Positions 33,345 through 42,014 are shown, numbered from the stretch's first letter. The stretch is 51,237 nucleotides of DNA from CAZCAC01 sp964496575 (GCA_964496575.1 CAZCAC010000057.1:1-51237); one strand, 5' to 3'. Made by a program: numbers and translations. Notes: generated by a model from the sequence alone, not told the origin.

Positions 33345-35735
33345 ATGCGTCTTCTCGATCTGTCTTCGATCGCGCTCGTCCTGTCCTGCGCCGGAGGCCG
33401 GGCCCTGGCCCAGCAGCCCCACCCGGAGGTCGCGGCTCTCGAAGCGAAGCTGCTCCGGGCGAGGCCGTTGCCGCTCGATCGGGTGCGGCTGACCGGCGGT
33501 CCGCTCCAGGAGGCGCAGCTCCGCGACCTGCGCACCCTGCTCGGCCTGGAGCCCGATCGGATGCTCGCCTTCTACCGGAAGGAAGCGGGACTCGAGCCGA
33601 AGGCCCGCGGCTACGGCGGCTGGGACGGCGGAGGGCGCAATCTCACCGGACACCTCGCCGGGCACTACCTGTCGGCGGTGAGCCTGATGTTCGCGGCGAC
33701 CGGTGATCCCCGCCTCGAGGAGCGCGCCACCACCATCGTCACCGAGCTCGCCGAGGTGCAGGCGGCGCACGGCGATGGCTACCTGTCCGCTCTCGCCGGC
33801 GGTCGGGAGTGCTGGGCGGCGGTGTCGCGGGGAGAGATCCGCTCCAGCGGTTTCGACCTGAACGGGCTGTGGGCGCCGTGGTACACGCTGCACAAGACGT
33901 TCGGGGGACTGCGCGACGCGTACCGCTACACGGGGAACGGACGAGCGCTGGAGGTGGAGATTGCATTCGCGGCGTGGGCCGAGAGCGTGCTCGAGCCGCT
34001 GTCGGACACCCAGGTGCAGCGAATGCTCGGCACGGAGTTCGGCGGCATGAACGAGGTGCTGGTCGACCTCTACGCCGACACCGGGAACGAGCGCTGGCTC
34101 GAGCTCGCCCAGCGCTTCGAGCACGAGGCCTTCGTCGAGCCGCTGCGCCGGCACGTCGACGTCCTCCCCGGCAAGCACGGCAACACCCAGGTGCCCAAGC
34201 TGATCGGTTCCGCCGATCGCTTCGCCTACACGGGGCGCGGGGCGGACCTGCTCGCCGCGGCGTTCTTCTGGGAGCGCGTCGCGCTCCACCACAGCTACGC
34301 GACCGGCGGCCACGGGCTCGGCGAGTACTTCGGTGAACCCGACCGGCTCACCGACCGCGTCGACGGGCGCACCTGCGAGACGTGCAACGTCTACAACATG
34401 TTGAAGCTGACGCGCCGCCTCTTCTCGATCGATCCCGACCCGCGCTACGCGGACTTCCACGAGCGAGCGCTCTTCAACCACATCCTCGCCTCCCTCGAGC
34501 CGATAGCCGGGTGGGCCTGCTACATGGTCCCCATCGGACGCCGCGTGACGCGGGAGTACGAGCGGAACATGCTGGACGGCGGCTTCACCTGCTGTACCGG
34601 GACCAGCCTGGAAAGCCACGCATTGCACGGAGACGGGCTCTTCCACGAGAGCGGAGACACGCTCTACGTCAATCTCTACGCCCCTTCGACGGCGTTCTGG
34701 GAGGACGCCGGCGTGATCGTGGACGTGGAGACCGTCTTTCCCGAAGGGGATTGGGCCCGGGTGTCGTTGACGCTCGAGCACGCTGGCGAGCTCACTCTGG
34801 CCCTCCGGCGTCCGTGGTGGTGTGCCGACGAGTTCCACGTCGAGCTCGGCGGTGAGGAGCTGCCGCTGGAGGAGCCGAAGACCCCTGGCATCAGCGACTA
34901 CGTGGAGATCCGGCGACACTGGACGAGTCGAGAGCACGTCACGGTGAAGTTGCCGAAGGCGCTACGCCTGGAGCCGCTTCCCGACGACCCGCGTCGGGTG
35001 GCGATCCTATGGGGCCCGCTGGTCCTCGCCGCCGACCTGGGGCCGGAGCGGCGCGAGCGAACGGAGGGCGACGAGCCGATCCCCGTCCTCGTCGCCGCCG
35101 GGCGACCGGTGGCCGAGTGGCTCCGGCCGGTCGAGGGCGAGCCGGGACACTTCCGCACTCAGGGGGTCGGCCGACCGCGCGACGTCGACTTTCATCCGTT
35201 CTATCGGCTGCACCGCCGCGTCTACGGGATCTACCAGGATCTCTTCACTCCCGAGGAGTGGGCGAGCGCGGAGGAGGGGCGTGCCGCCGAGGAGGAGCGA
35301 AAGCGCGAGCTCGAGGCCGTGACGATCGCTCATCTGCAGCCGGGCGAGATGCAGCCGGAGCGCGACTTTCACTTCGAGGGCGCCGAGGACTCACGGCCGA
35401 TCCGCACCGAGGGGCGCGCCGGTCGGATGGCGAAGAGCTGGTTCCGCTTCACGCTCCCGGTGGAGCCCGCCGCCCTCAACGCGCTGGTGGTGACCTACTG
35501 CTCCTTCGAACACCGCCGCCAGACCGCACGCTTCGAGATCCGGATCGACGGCCGGCTCCTCGCCGAGGAGGAGGTCCCGCGGGCGGAGCCGCTGCGCTTC
35601 TACGACGTGACGTATCCACTTCCGGCGGTGCACCTCGAGGGTCGGCAGCGAGTCACCGTCGAGTTCCGCGCCGCGGAGGGGAGCTCGGTGGCAGGGGTCT
35701 ACGGCCTGCGGACGATCCGGAGCGGGAACCGGTAG
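33345..35735 (+). CDS. exported beta-L-arabinofuranosidase, GH127/GH146-type (DUF1680)
   Basis: The 796-residue product has a signal peptide (to about Ala22) and a DUF1680 (alpha/alpha)6 barrel. Active-site residues are Glu327 (GGHGLGEYFG), Glu345 and Cys347 (TCETCNVYNMLK) and Cys416-Cys417 (GFTCCTGTSLES), the zinc/Cys-nucleophile set. The motifs TCETCNVYNMLKLTR and WAPWYTLHKTFGGLRDAY, plus extra C-terminal beta domains (after about 560), fit the GH146-like branch better than the GH127 at 24.2 kb, from which it is clearly diverged. It should hydrolyse beta-L-arabinofuranosides outside the cytoplasm. It follows the terminated lectin gene on the same strand. Confidence 0.9.
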   Translation: MRLLDLSSIALVLSCAGGRALAQQPHPEVAALEAKLLRARPLPLDRVRLTGGPLQEAQLRDLRTLLGLEPDRMLAFYRKEAGLEPKARGYGGWDGGGRNLTGHLAGHYLSAVSLMFAATGDPRLEERATTIVTELAEVQAAHGDGYLSALAGGRECWAAVSRGEIRSSGFDLNGLWAPWYTLHKTFGGLRDAYRYTGNGRALEVEIAFAAWAESVLEPLSDTQVQRMLGTEFGGMNEVLVDLYADTGNERWLELAQRFEHEAFVEPLRRHVDVLPGKHGNTQVPKLIGSADRFAYTGRGADLLAAAFFWERVALHHSYATGGHGLGEYFGEPDRLTDRVDGRTCETCNVYNMLKLTRRLFSIDPDPRYADFHERALFNHILASLEPIAGWACYMVPIGRRVTREYERNMLDGGFTCCTGTSLESHALHGDGLFHESGDTLYVNLYAPSTAFWEDAGVIVDVETVFPEGDWARVSLTLEHAGELTLALRRPWWCADEFHVELGGEELPLEEPKTPGISDYVEIRRHWTSREHVTVKLPKALRLEPLPDDPRRVAILWGPLVLAADLGPERRERTEGDEPIPVLVAAGRPVAEWLRPVEGEPGHFRTQGVGRPRDVDFHPFYRLHRRVYGIYQDLFTPEEWASAEEGRAAEEERKRELEAVTIAHLQPGEMQPERDFHFEGAEDSRPIRTEGRAGRMAKSWFRFTLPVEPAALNALVVTYCSFEHRRQTARFEIRIDGRLLAEEEVPRAEPLRFYDVTYPLPAVHLEGRQRVTVEFRAAEGSSVAGVYGLRTIRSGNR

Positions 35736-35737
35736 CC

Positions 35738-37168
35738 CTACTCGTTCTCCCCCTTCTTCCGGCGCTTCTTCCACAGGCGGCCGTCGGCGGCGAGCTCGGT
35801 CTCCTGCCCGAGGTCGCCCTGCTGCTCCATCCACTCGTCGAGTGCGCCCCGCAGCTTCGCCTTGATCTCCTCGTACCGGAAGTCGTCCGCGAGGTTGTCC
35901 TGGTTCCAGCGATCGACGGTGACGTCGTACAGCTCTTCGGCGGGGCGGCAGAGGTAGCGGCTCACCGCCTGGCGAGCCATAGGATTCCCAGACTCGGCGG
36001 CTTCCACCCAGGAGCTCCAGATGGGACTCGTCGTCGCGGCGTTCTGGAATACCACCTCCGGCGTCAGGTTCAGCACGTAGCGGAACTGCTCGTCACGCAC
36101 CGAGCGGATCCCGTAGTGCTCGGGGCCGTTGTTGATCCCGCGCGAGGTCTGGAGGGAGAAGACCCGGCTCTTGTGCGCGCGCCGCTCTCCCTCGAGCACG
36201 GCGCGGAAGGAGCGGCCGTCGAGGTCCCCGGGCCGTTCGATCCCCGCGGCGTCGAGGAACGTGGGCACGATGTCGACGTACTCGACCAGCGCGTCGCTCT
36301 TCGAACCCGGCTCGACCCGACCGGGCCACCGAACGATCAGCCCCGAGGCGACGCCCGCCTCGTAGCACGTCCACTTGGCGAAGGGCAGGGAGTTGCCCTG
36401 CTCGGTCAGCACCACCACCACCGTGTTTCCGGCGAGGTCGTGTTTTTCGATCAGCTCGAGCGCACGCCCGACCTGCTCGTCGAAGTAGGTGATCTCCGCC
36501 AGATACCTCGAGAAGCCCGCCCGCGTCTCCGGCGTATCCGCGTAGATCGGCGGGAGCTCGAGCTCTTCCGGCGCGTAGGCTTCCGGATCGCCCTTGTTCC
36601 AGGGCGTGTGTGGCTCGTTCGAGCAGAGGAAGAGGCCGAAGGGAGTCTCCGACGCCGCGCACTCGGCGAGGAAACCGTCGACCACCTCGAAGTCGGGATT
36701 GGTGCTCTTGTTCGACCTCTCCCGGCTGTACTCGAACGGGAAGGCCTCGCGTGGCTGGATGTGCGTCTTGCCGGAGAGGTGCGCCCGATAGCCCCCGTCG
36801 ACGAGCCACTTCGCGACGCTTTCGACCCCGTCACGCACGTAGGTGTGGTTGGGATACGCGCCGGAGCGGACGGGATAGAGGCCCGTGTACAGCGCATGCC
36901 GCGTCGGCGAGCACATCGGCGCCGCCTGGAAGCAACGGGTGAAGGTCATCCCTTCCTCGGCGAGCTTCTCCAGGTTCGGCGTCCGGGCCTGGCCGCCGTA
37001 GACGGAGGTGTCCCAGACCGTGCAGTCGTCGGCGATCACCAGGAGCAGGTTCGGGCGGGGTGTGAGCTCCGGGTCCTGGGGACCGCCGCTCGAACCGGAT
37101 GCGATCGTCGTCAGAGCGAGGAGGAGGGCGCCAGAGAGAAGGTGGTTGGAGCAACTCATCGACGCCAT
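35738..37168 (-). CDS. exported sulfatase (S1 family)
   Basis: The product has 476 residues with a signal peptide (leader LLSGALLLALTTIASGSSG; an ATG nine bases downstream is an alternative start). Sulfatase landmarks are LLLVIADDC (calcium Asp pair), CSPTR with the Cys to be converted to formylglycine, HLSGKTHIQP, NEPHTPW and TEQGNSLPFAKWTCYEAG. The TEQGNS...KW variant groups it with a subfamily distinct from the sulfatase of the fusion protein. The tail is very basic (KKRRKKGENE). It is convergent with the GH146-like gene, three bases apart, and may remove sulfate from the same glycan. The substrate is unknown. Confidence 0.9.
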   Translation of the reverse strand: MASMSCSNHLLSGALLLALTTIASGSSGGPQDPELTPRPNLLLVIADDCTVWDTSVYGGQARTPNLEKLAEEGMTFTRCFQAAPMCSPTRHALYTGLYPVRSGAYPNHTYVRDGVESVAKWLVDGGYRAHLSGKTHIQPREAFPFEYSRERSNKSTNPDFEVVDGFLAECAASETPFGLFLCSNEPHTPWNKGDPEAYAPEELELPPIYADTPETRAGFSRYLAEITYFDEQVGRALELIEKHDLAGNTVVVVLTEQGNSLPFAKWTCYEAGVASGLIVRWPGRVEPGSKSDALVEYVDIVPTFLDAAGIERPGDLDGRSFRAVLEGERRAHKSRVFSLQTSRGINNGPEHYGIRSVRDEQFRYVLNLTPEVVFQNAATTSPIWSSWVEAAESGNPMARQAVSRYLCRPAEELYDVTVDRWNQDNLADDFRYEEIKAKLRGALDEWMEQQGDLGQETELAADGRLWKKRRKKGENE

Positions 37169-37296
37169 TCTGCCGCGGATCTCCCGCGAGATCAGCTCCC
37201 AGGCCCACGAAGGTTCTCGACGGGTGCGACTCGATCCAGGTCTGGCCTGCTCGCTATCCTCTCCGCGTACCCCTTTGGCCGGAGAGAAACGAGATC

Positions 37297-37713
37297 ATGA
37301 TTCACCAGGACGAGATCGAGCTGTCGACGCAGGGCGACGGGCACATGCACGACATCACCGAGCGGGTCGGGGCGATCGTGCGCGACTCCGGCGTGACCGC
37401 GGGGCTGGTTCACGTCTTCAACGTCGGCAGCACCGGAGCGATCGGCACGATCGAGTTCGAGCCGGGGCTGGTCGAGGACCTGCCGGCGGTGCTGAACCGG
37501 CTGATGCCCCCGAGCCGCGAGTACGGCCACGAGCGGATGTGGCACGACGGGAACGGCCACTCGCACCTGCAGGCGACGACGCTGGGGCCGGAGCTGACCG
37601 TACCGGTGCGCGGCGGCGAGCTCGTCCTCGGTACCTGGCAGCAGGTCTTTCACCTCGATTGCGACAACAAGGCGCGCCGGCGGCGGGTGATGGTCACCGT
37701 GATGGGGGAGTGA
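37297..37713 (+). CDS. yjbQ: YjbQ family protein (UPF0047)
   Basis: The ATG at 37297 is preceded by a GGAG site and gives 138 residues, the standard length of the family. Typical features are GDGHMHDITERVGAIVRDSGV, VFNVGSTGAIGTIEFEPG, DGNGHSHLQATTLGPELTVPV and GTWQQVFHLDCDN. Members form trimers, and one has weak thiamine-phosphate synthase activity, but the physiological role is unsettled. It is divergent from the sulfatase and convergent with rtcA, with 24 bases between the two stops. No operon partner. Confidence 0.92.
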   Translation: MIHQDEIELSTQGDGHMHDITERVGAIVRDSGVTAGLVHVFNVGSTGAIGTIEFEPGLVEDLPAVLNRLMPPSREYGHERMWHDGNGHSHLQATTLGPELTVPVRGGELVLGTWQQVFHLDCDNKARRRRVMVTVMGE

Positions 37714-37737
37714 GACGGGTTGCCGCGCTCGCCGAGC

Positions 37738-38778
37738 TCAAACCCCGGACGCACACCCCCGCACCTCCACCGTGCACACACGCCCCTCGTTCACCACGTC
37801 GATCCGCACCGGCAGGAACGTCTCGATCACCTCGGCATTGGTCCGCGTATGCAGGCTCGCCGGCACCGACCGGAAGCGTCCACCCCCGGCCAGAGCCATC
37901 GGGATCAAGAGCTGGTCGGCGAGGTGCTCACCGACCGGCACGTTCGCGCCGAGGTACCGCTGGACCTCCTGCACCGCCATCCCCGCGACCTTCTCCGCGC
38001 GGCGCTTGCGCTCGCCGAATCCCGTGAAGACCTCGGTCACGTGCTCCGACTCGAGCTCCAGGGAGAGGAGGTTGCCCGGGCCGACCGAGTCCTCCACCTC
38101 CACGACCTCGGTCTCGGATTCGGACCAGCCCAGCTTCCGGCGAACCACGGCGTTCTCCCGCTCGCCGATCTCCCGAGGGAGGTTGGCGACCAGCGCCCGC
38201 GCCCGGCGCGCGACGATCTCGCCGCGCTCGAGCAACTCCAGCGGCTCGAGCGCCCCGCACGGCTCGACCGTCACCCGGGCGATTCCCCCGCCCGCCGGGT
38301 AGAAGCCCGGGCGGATGAGCTCCGCCTGCACCTGCGCGCCCATCCGCGCCAGCTGGGGCAGGAAGGCTCCCAAGAGGAAACCGAACGGTGGCGCGAAGGG
38401 ATTGTGCGTGCCCCCCGACAGCTCGAGCGTCGAAGGACCGTCCGCGCGCAGGAGCGCCGGCAGCACCGTCTGCAACACCAGCATCGTGCTGCCGGCGGTG
38501 CCGACGGCGAGGCGGTAGGCGCCGGCGCGGATCGCCCGCGGCCGGAAGGTCAGGCTCGACGAGCCCATCGCGTCGCCCTCGACCTCCGCCTCGCCGATCC
38601 GGGTCGCCGCCTGCACGGCGGTCAGGTGCTGGCGCAAGAGCCCCGGCTTCCGGCGCCGCGCGCGGATGCCGTCGATGCGGAACGGGCGACCCGTACACAG
38701 CGACAGGCACAGCGCGGAGCGCAGGATCTGCCCTCCGCCCTCGCCTCGGGTGCCGTCCAGGTGGATCAGTTCGCTCAT
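37738..38778 (-). CDS. rtcA: RNA 3'-terminal phosphate cyclase
   Basis: The ATG at 38778 follows a GGAGGA site and begins the canonical MSELIHLDGTRGEGGGQILRS; the frame is open upstream only as an rtcB shadow. The product has 346 residues. Conserved elements are HNPFAPPFGFL, GFYPAGGG and HLADQLLIPMAL, which contains the AMP-accepting His285. It adenylates RNA 3'-phosphates to form 2',3'-cyclic ends, or adenylates 5' ends. It lies eight bases after rtcB, last in the RNA-repair operon. Confidence 0.95.
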   Translation of the reverse strand: MSELIHLDGTRGEGGGQILRSALCLSLCTGRPFRIDGIRARRRKPGLLRQHLTAVQAATRIGEAEVEGDAMGSSSLTFRPRAIRAGAYRLAVGTAGSTMLVLQTVLPALLRADGPSTLELSGGTHNPFAPPFGFLLGAFLPQLARMGAQVQAELIRPGFYPAGGGIARVTVEPCGALEPLELLERGEIVARRARALVANLPREIGERENAVVRRKLGWSESETEVVEVEDSVGPGNLLSLELESEHVTEVFTGFGERKRRAEKVAGMAVQEVQRYLGANVPVGEHLADQLLIPMALAGGGRFRSVPASLHTRTNAEVIETFLPVRIDVVNEGRVCTVEVRGCASGV

Positions 38779-38786
38779 CGTTCCTC

Positions 38787-40007
38787 CTAGCCCTTGACGC
38801 AGACGACCTGGCGCAGCGTGTGCTCGATCTCCACCAGGTCGCTCTGCGCCTCCATCACCTTGTCGATGTCCTTGTAGGCCATCGGCGTCTCGTCGAGCAC
38901 GCCCCCGTCCTTGCGGCACTCGACGCCTTCGGTGGCACGGATGTGCTCGTCGACGCTGAAGCGCTTCTTCGCCGCCGTGCGTGACATCGCCCGGCCCGCG
39001 CCGTGGCTGCAGCTGGTGAAGCTCTCGGGCTGACCGAGACCGCGGACGATGTAGGAGCGCGCGCCCATCGAGCCGGGGATGATCCCGAGCTCACCCTCGC
39101 GAGCGCTCACCGCGCCCTTGCGGGTGATGAAGACCTCCTCGCCGTAGTGCGTCTCGCGCTGAACGTAGTTGTGGTGGCAGTTGACCACCGTCCCGTCGAT
39201 CTCGAAGGGACGGAGCTTCGGGTCGGCGCTCAGCACGCCTAGCACCGCGGCCATCATCAGCTCGCGGTTCAGTCGCGCGTAGCGCTGCGCCCAGTCGACG
39301 GCGAACACGTAATCGTCGAAGTGCTCGGTCCCCTCCTGGAAGTAGGCGAGATTCTGGTCGGGCAGGTCACCCAGCACCGGCTTCATGTCCTTCTTGGCCA
39401 GCTGGATGAAGAAGGTCCCGATGCGGTTCCCCGCGCCGCGCGAGCCGCTGTGCAGCACCACCCAAACCCGGTTCCCCTCGTCGAGGCAGACCTCGATGAA
39501 GTGGTTGCCGGTGCCGAGCGTGCCCAGCTGCTGGACGTGCTTGCCGCGGTCGATTCTGCTGAAGCGAGAGGTGATGCGCCGGTAGCCCGGTTCGAGCTCC
39601 GCCCATACCTTCCGCGCGGCCTCGGGCGGATCCTCCCACGACCCCCGGTCGCGCCCTTTCCGGCTCTTGGTGAGGCCGTGCGGCACGGCGCGCTCGATCT
39701 CCCGGCGCACGCCGGCGAGGTCGTCGGGCAGGTCCTCCGCGCGCAGCGAGGTGCGCGCGGCCATCATCCCGCAGCCGATGTCGACTCCGACCGCGGCGGG
39801 GATGATCGCACGCTGCGTGGGAATGACGCTTCCGACGGTCGCGCCGATCCCGAAGTGCACGTCCGGCATCGCCGCCACCCAGCGGAAGATGAAGGGCAGC
39901 TGCGCGACGTTCTTGAGCTGGCCGAGCGCGGCGTCCTCGACGGGCACGCCCCGGACCCAGGCCTTGATCGGCGAGCCTTCGCTCTTGTAGCGGATGTAGC
40001 TGGACAT
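38787..40007 (-). CDS. rtcB: RNA-splicing ligase RtcB
   Basis: I prefer the ATG at 40007 to the TTG at 40028 because it has a GGAG site upstream and gives 406 residues, the E. coli length. All metal and guanylation residues are present: Asp76 and Cys79 (GVDIGCGMMA), His169 (GTGNHFIEV), His186 (LHSGSRGAG), His278/279 (NCHHNY) and the GMP-accepting His335 (SCSHGAGRAMSR). It joins 2',3'-cyclic phosphate or 3'-phosphate RNA ends to 5'-OH ends with GTP. The Y RNA genes lie just upstream on the same strand. Confidence 0.96.
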   Translation of the reverse strand: MSSYIRYKSEGSPIKAWVRGVPVEDAALGQLKNVAQLPFIFRWVAAMPDVHFGIGATVGSVIPTQRAIIPAAVGVDIGCGMMAARTSLRAEDLPDDLAGVRREIERAVPHGLTKSRKGRDRGSWEDPPEAARKVWAELEPGYRRITSRFSRIDRGKHVQQLGTLGTGNHFIEVCLDEGNRVWVVLHSGSRGAGNRIGTFFIQLAKKDMKPVLGDLPDQNLAYFQEGTEHFDDYVFAVDWAQRYARLNRELMMAAVLGVLSADPKLRPFEIDGTVVNCHHNYVQRETHYGEEVFITRKGAVSAREGELGIIPGSMGARSYIVRGLGQPESFTSCSHGAGRAMSRTAAKKRFSVDEHIRATEGVECRKDGGVLDETPMAYKDIDKVMEAQSDLVEIEHTLRQVVCVKG

Positions 40008-40049
40008 GGTGGTCTCCGGATTCAACAACCGATTCTGCGGATTGGAAGG

Positions 40050-40172
40050 GGCGCGACAAGGATCTGGGAGACGAATGCGCTCTGCCTTTGAGCTACGGCC
40101 CCGTGAATGGGGCCGACGGGATTCGAACCCGCAACCTCACCATCTAAATGTAGTCCCCCGGGCATTCGCGCC
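40050..40172 (-). ncRNA. yrlA: Y RNA with permuted tRNA mimic (YrlA-like)
   Basis: The 123-base RNA closes with a perfect seven-pair stem (GGCGCGA with UCGCGCC). A second stem (GGGGGAC with GUCUCCC) leads to a tRNA-like module in permuted order: variable-type AGGUU, T arm GCGGG-UUCGAAU-CCCGU, 3' acceptor strand CGGCCCC, a six-base cap AUUCAC, 5' acceptor strand GGGGCCG, U8-A9, and D arm GCUC-AAAGGCA-GAGC. All seven acceptor pairs are Watson-Crick, and G18-G19 and UUCGAAU are kept. The anticodon end is open and joins the Ro60-type stem (CGAAUG / CCUUG). The position between rsr and rtcB is that of Salmonella YrlA. The ends are inferred from pairing. Confidence 0.88.
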
Positions 40173-40189
40173 TTTTTCATGGAGTAGGG

Positions 40190-40257
40190 GGGGCGATGAG
40201 GATCGTCGAGAGGTGTCGGCCATTTCGAGTGGATGTACTTCCGACTGCATTCGCCCC
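40190..40257 (-). ncRNA. yrlB: short second Y RNA (YrlB-like)
   Basis: The 68-base RNA closes with GGGGCGA and UCGCCCC (seven pairs). An inner stem GUCGG/CCGAC encloses a CCA-CUCGAAA-UGG hairpin. Its end regions match those of the neighbouring Y RNA: GCGAAUG at the 5' side and GAUCCU-YR-UCGC at the 3' side in both. It has no tRNA-like module. Located 12 bases after the rsr stop, as YrlB is in enterobacteria. The ends are inferred from pairing. Confidence 0.75.
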
Positions 40258-40269
40258 TGTTCATGGGTG

Positions 40270-41823
40270 TCAAAGCTCGACCGCCTCGATCCGTCCGACC
40301 CAGTGGCCGGGGCCGAGCTCGCCCCTGGCGAAGGCGCCGATCACGTCGAAGACCTGGTCGGAGAAGCCCCCGATGTTGAGGACCTCCGCGGACTCGCAGG
40401 CCTGCGTGGTCAGGTACGGCTGGATGTCGATGCAGACCATCTTCACCTGGCGGTTGCGCTGCTGGAACAGTCGCCACTGGACCATCGTCTCGGTCGCCTG
40501 CCGCATCCGCGGGCCGACCCAGGATTCGTTGTCGGAGACGAAGATGACGAGGTCGCCCTTCGCCTTCCGCTGGTTCAGGAGCCGCAGCGGCGCACTGCAC
40601 CGAGTGGCCCCGGCGGGGATGGCGGCCAGCCGCTGGGCGTTGGTGGTGACCGAGTCGCGCCCGTTCAGTCGGACCTCGACCGCCTTGTCGTGGAAGGGAA
40701 TCACCTCCGTTTCGGGGTTGCGGCGCAGGATCGCGGCGGCGACCAGCGCGGCGACGTCGAGGCACTGCACCTTGCTCGAGGAGCCCCGGCGGTAACCGGT
40801 GACCGGGCTGTGCATCGACCCCGAGACGTCGGGGAAGACGTACACCTTTCCGTCGAGTTCCGGCACGTTCTCGATCGAGATCTCCATGGCGTCTTGCAGG
40901 GCGTTGCGGATCAGGTTGGGCATCTGCTTTCCAGCGTTCTTCCAGGCGGCCAGCAGCTGGTAGGGGAAGGCCCGCGCGCGGCGAATCAGCTCCGGGTCAC
41001 GCAGGCGGGCCGCGACTACGTGCGCGAGCTCGAAGTCCTCGAGCACGCCGTGGCGCTGGAAGGTGTTCAGGTTCATCCGGGTCGTGTGCCAGGGGGCGCG
41101 GCGTGCGATCTGCTTCCACGCCTCGCCGTCGAGGCCGAGTGCGGTCAGGAACAGGAAGGGCACGTCGGGCACCTCGGTGGTCGCTCCGCTCTTGTAGGCC
41201 TCGTAAGCGCGCACCGCCTCCGGCAGCAGGGCGTCGTCGTGCTCGCGCCCGAGCAGGTAGCCGTAGAGCGCGTCTCGTTCGGCGTCCTCGGGCTTCGGGT
41301 GGACCATCCGCACGATGTCGGCGAGCGAGGGGCTCTGACCGACCGAGGCGCGGAAGATCTCGTCGTTGGAGCGCAGCTCCAGCCAGCGGCGGACCAGGCG
41401 CCTGGGGCGGCTGCCGAGCGACTTCCGCCCGACGACCCCCGAGCGCAGGATCTGCACGAAGGTCCGGACCATCCGGCCGTTGTCGATCACCCGGTGGAAG
41501 ATCCGCTCGAGCAGCTCGCCGTCGCGCACGCTGAGCAGCGCGCAGAGGAAGGCGGGCGTGTCCTTCATGTAGCCGTGCTGGCGGGTCCAGAGGGCCGTCC
41601 TGGCCAGGAACTCCGGTTCGACCTCCCGCCCCGGGCGGAGGACCGCCACGATCTGGTCCACCGCCCCGACCTAGAAGGTGCCGTTGAAGCACCCGGTGGC
41701 CGCGACCTGGGCCAGCGCGTGGCGCGGGCCGAGCTCGTAGGCGCGTCCACCGGCCTCGTTCCGAGCGCTCGCTTCGGGAATCAGCTTGCCGATGAGGCTG
41801 CGGAATGAGGTCTTGTTCGCCAT
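40270..41823 (-). CDS. rsr: TROVE/vWA RNA-binding protein (Ro60 orthologue), interrupted by in-frame amber codon
   Basis: The frame from ATG 41823 (GGAG site upstream) to 40270 covers 517 codons, the Ro60/Rsr length, but codon 51 is TAG (41671-41673). Before it are ASARNEAGGRAYELGPRHALAQVAATGCFNGTF and after it VGAVDQIVAVL, all in one frame, exactly where family members have Tyr (NGTFY). A single C-to-G change in a TAC codon would explain it. Downstream come the HEAT-like TROVE repeats (RQHGYMKDTPAFLCALLS, MNLNTFQRHGVLED) and a vWA domain with MIDAS DVSGSM near residue 332. It would bind Y RNAs and defective RNA. A GTG at 41661 could start a shorter form. Confidence 0.85.
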
Positions 41824-41860
41824 CTCTGTCTTTCTCCTTTTTCCTGTCTGGCCGGGGTAG

Positions 41861-41876
41861 AGCAGAGGACGTGCCA
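41861..41876 (-). promoter_or_regulatory. sigma-54 promoter of the rsr-Y RNA-rtcBA operon
   Basis: TGGCACGTCCTCTGCT on the minus strand has GG and GC separated by exactly ten bases, matching the -24/-12 consensus TGGCAC-N5-TTGC except for one base. It lies 38 bases upstream of the rsr ATG and opposite the sigma-54 activator RtcR. Confidence 0.82.
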
Positions 41877-41987
41877 GCCTGGCGACGCGAGGTTCAGAAG
41901 AGGCGTAAAAGATTATATGAAAAGAACTTAAGGCTGACTCCAGGTCTCGATGGTCGCGTCGCCGGTGGAGGGGGTCTGTCGGTTCTG

Positions 41988-42001
41988 TATCCTGCCGGAT
42001 A
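41988..42001. promoter_or_regulatory. inverted repeat just upstream of rtcR
   Basis: TATCC-TGCC-GGATA is a perfect five-pair inverted repeat, and a further GTATCC follows at 42007-42012 next to the rtcR start. It could be an operator or activator site for rtcR or for the divergent sigma-54 promoter about 115 bases away. Confidence 0.35.
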
Positions 42002-42014
42002 GACTTGTATCCAA

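Noticed and set aside
40050..40172. Ordinary tRNA gene
   Set aside because: The T arm and D arm are in reversed order on the strand and there is no anticodon loop between them; the ends pair as in a Y RNA.
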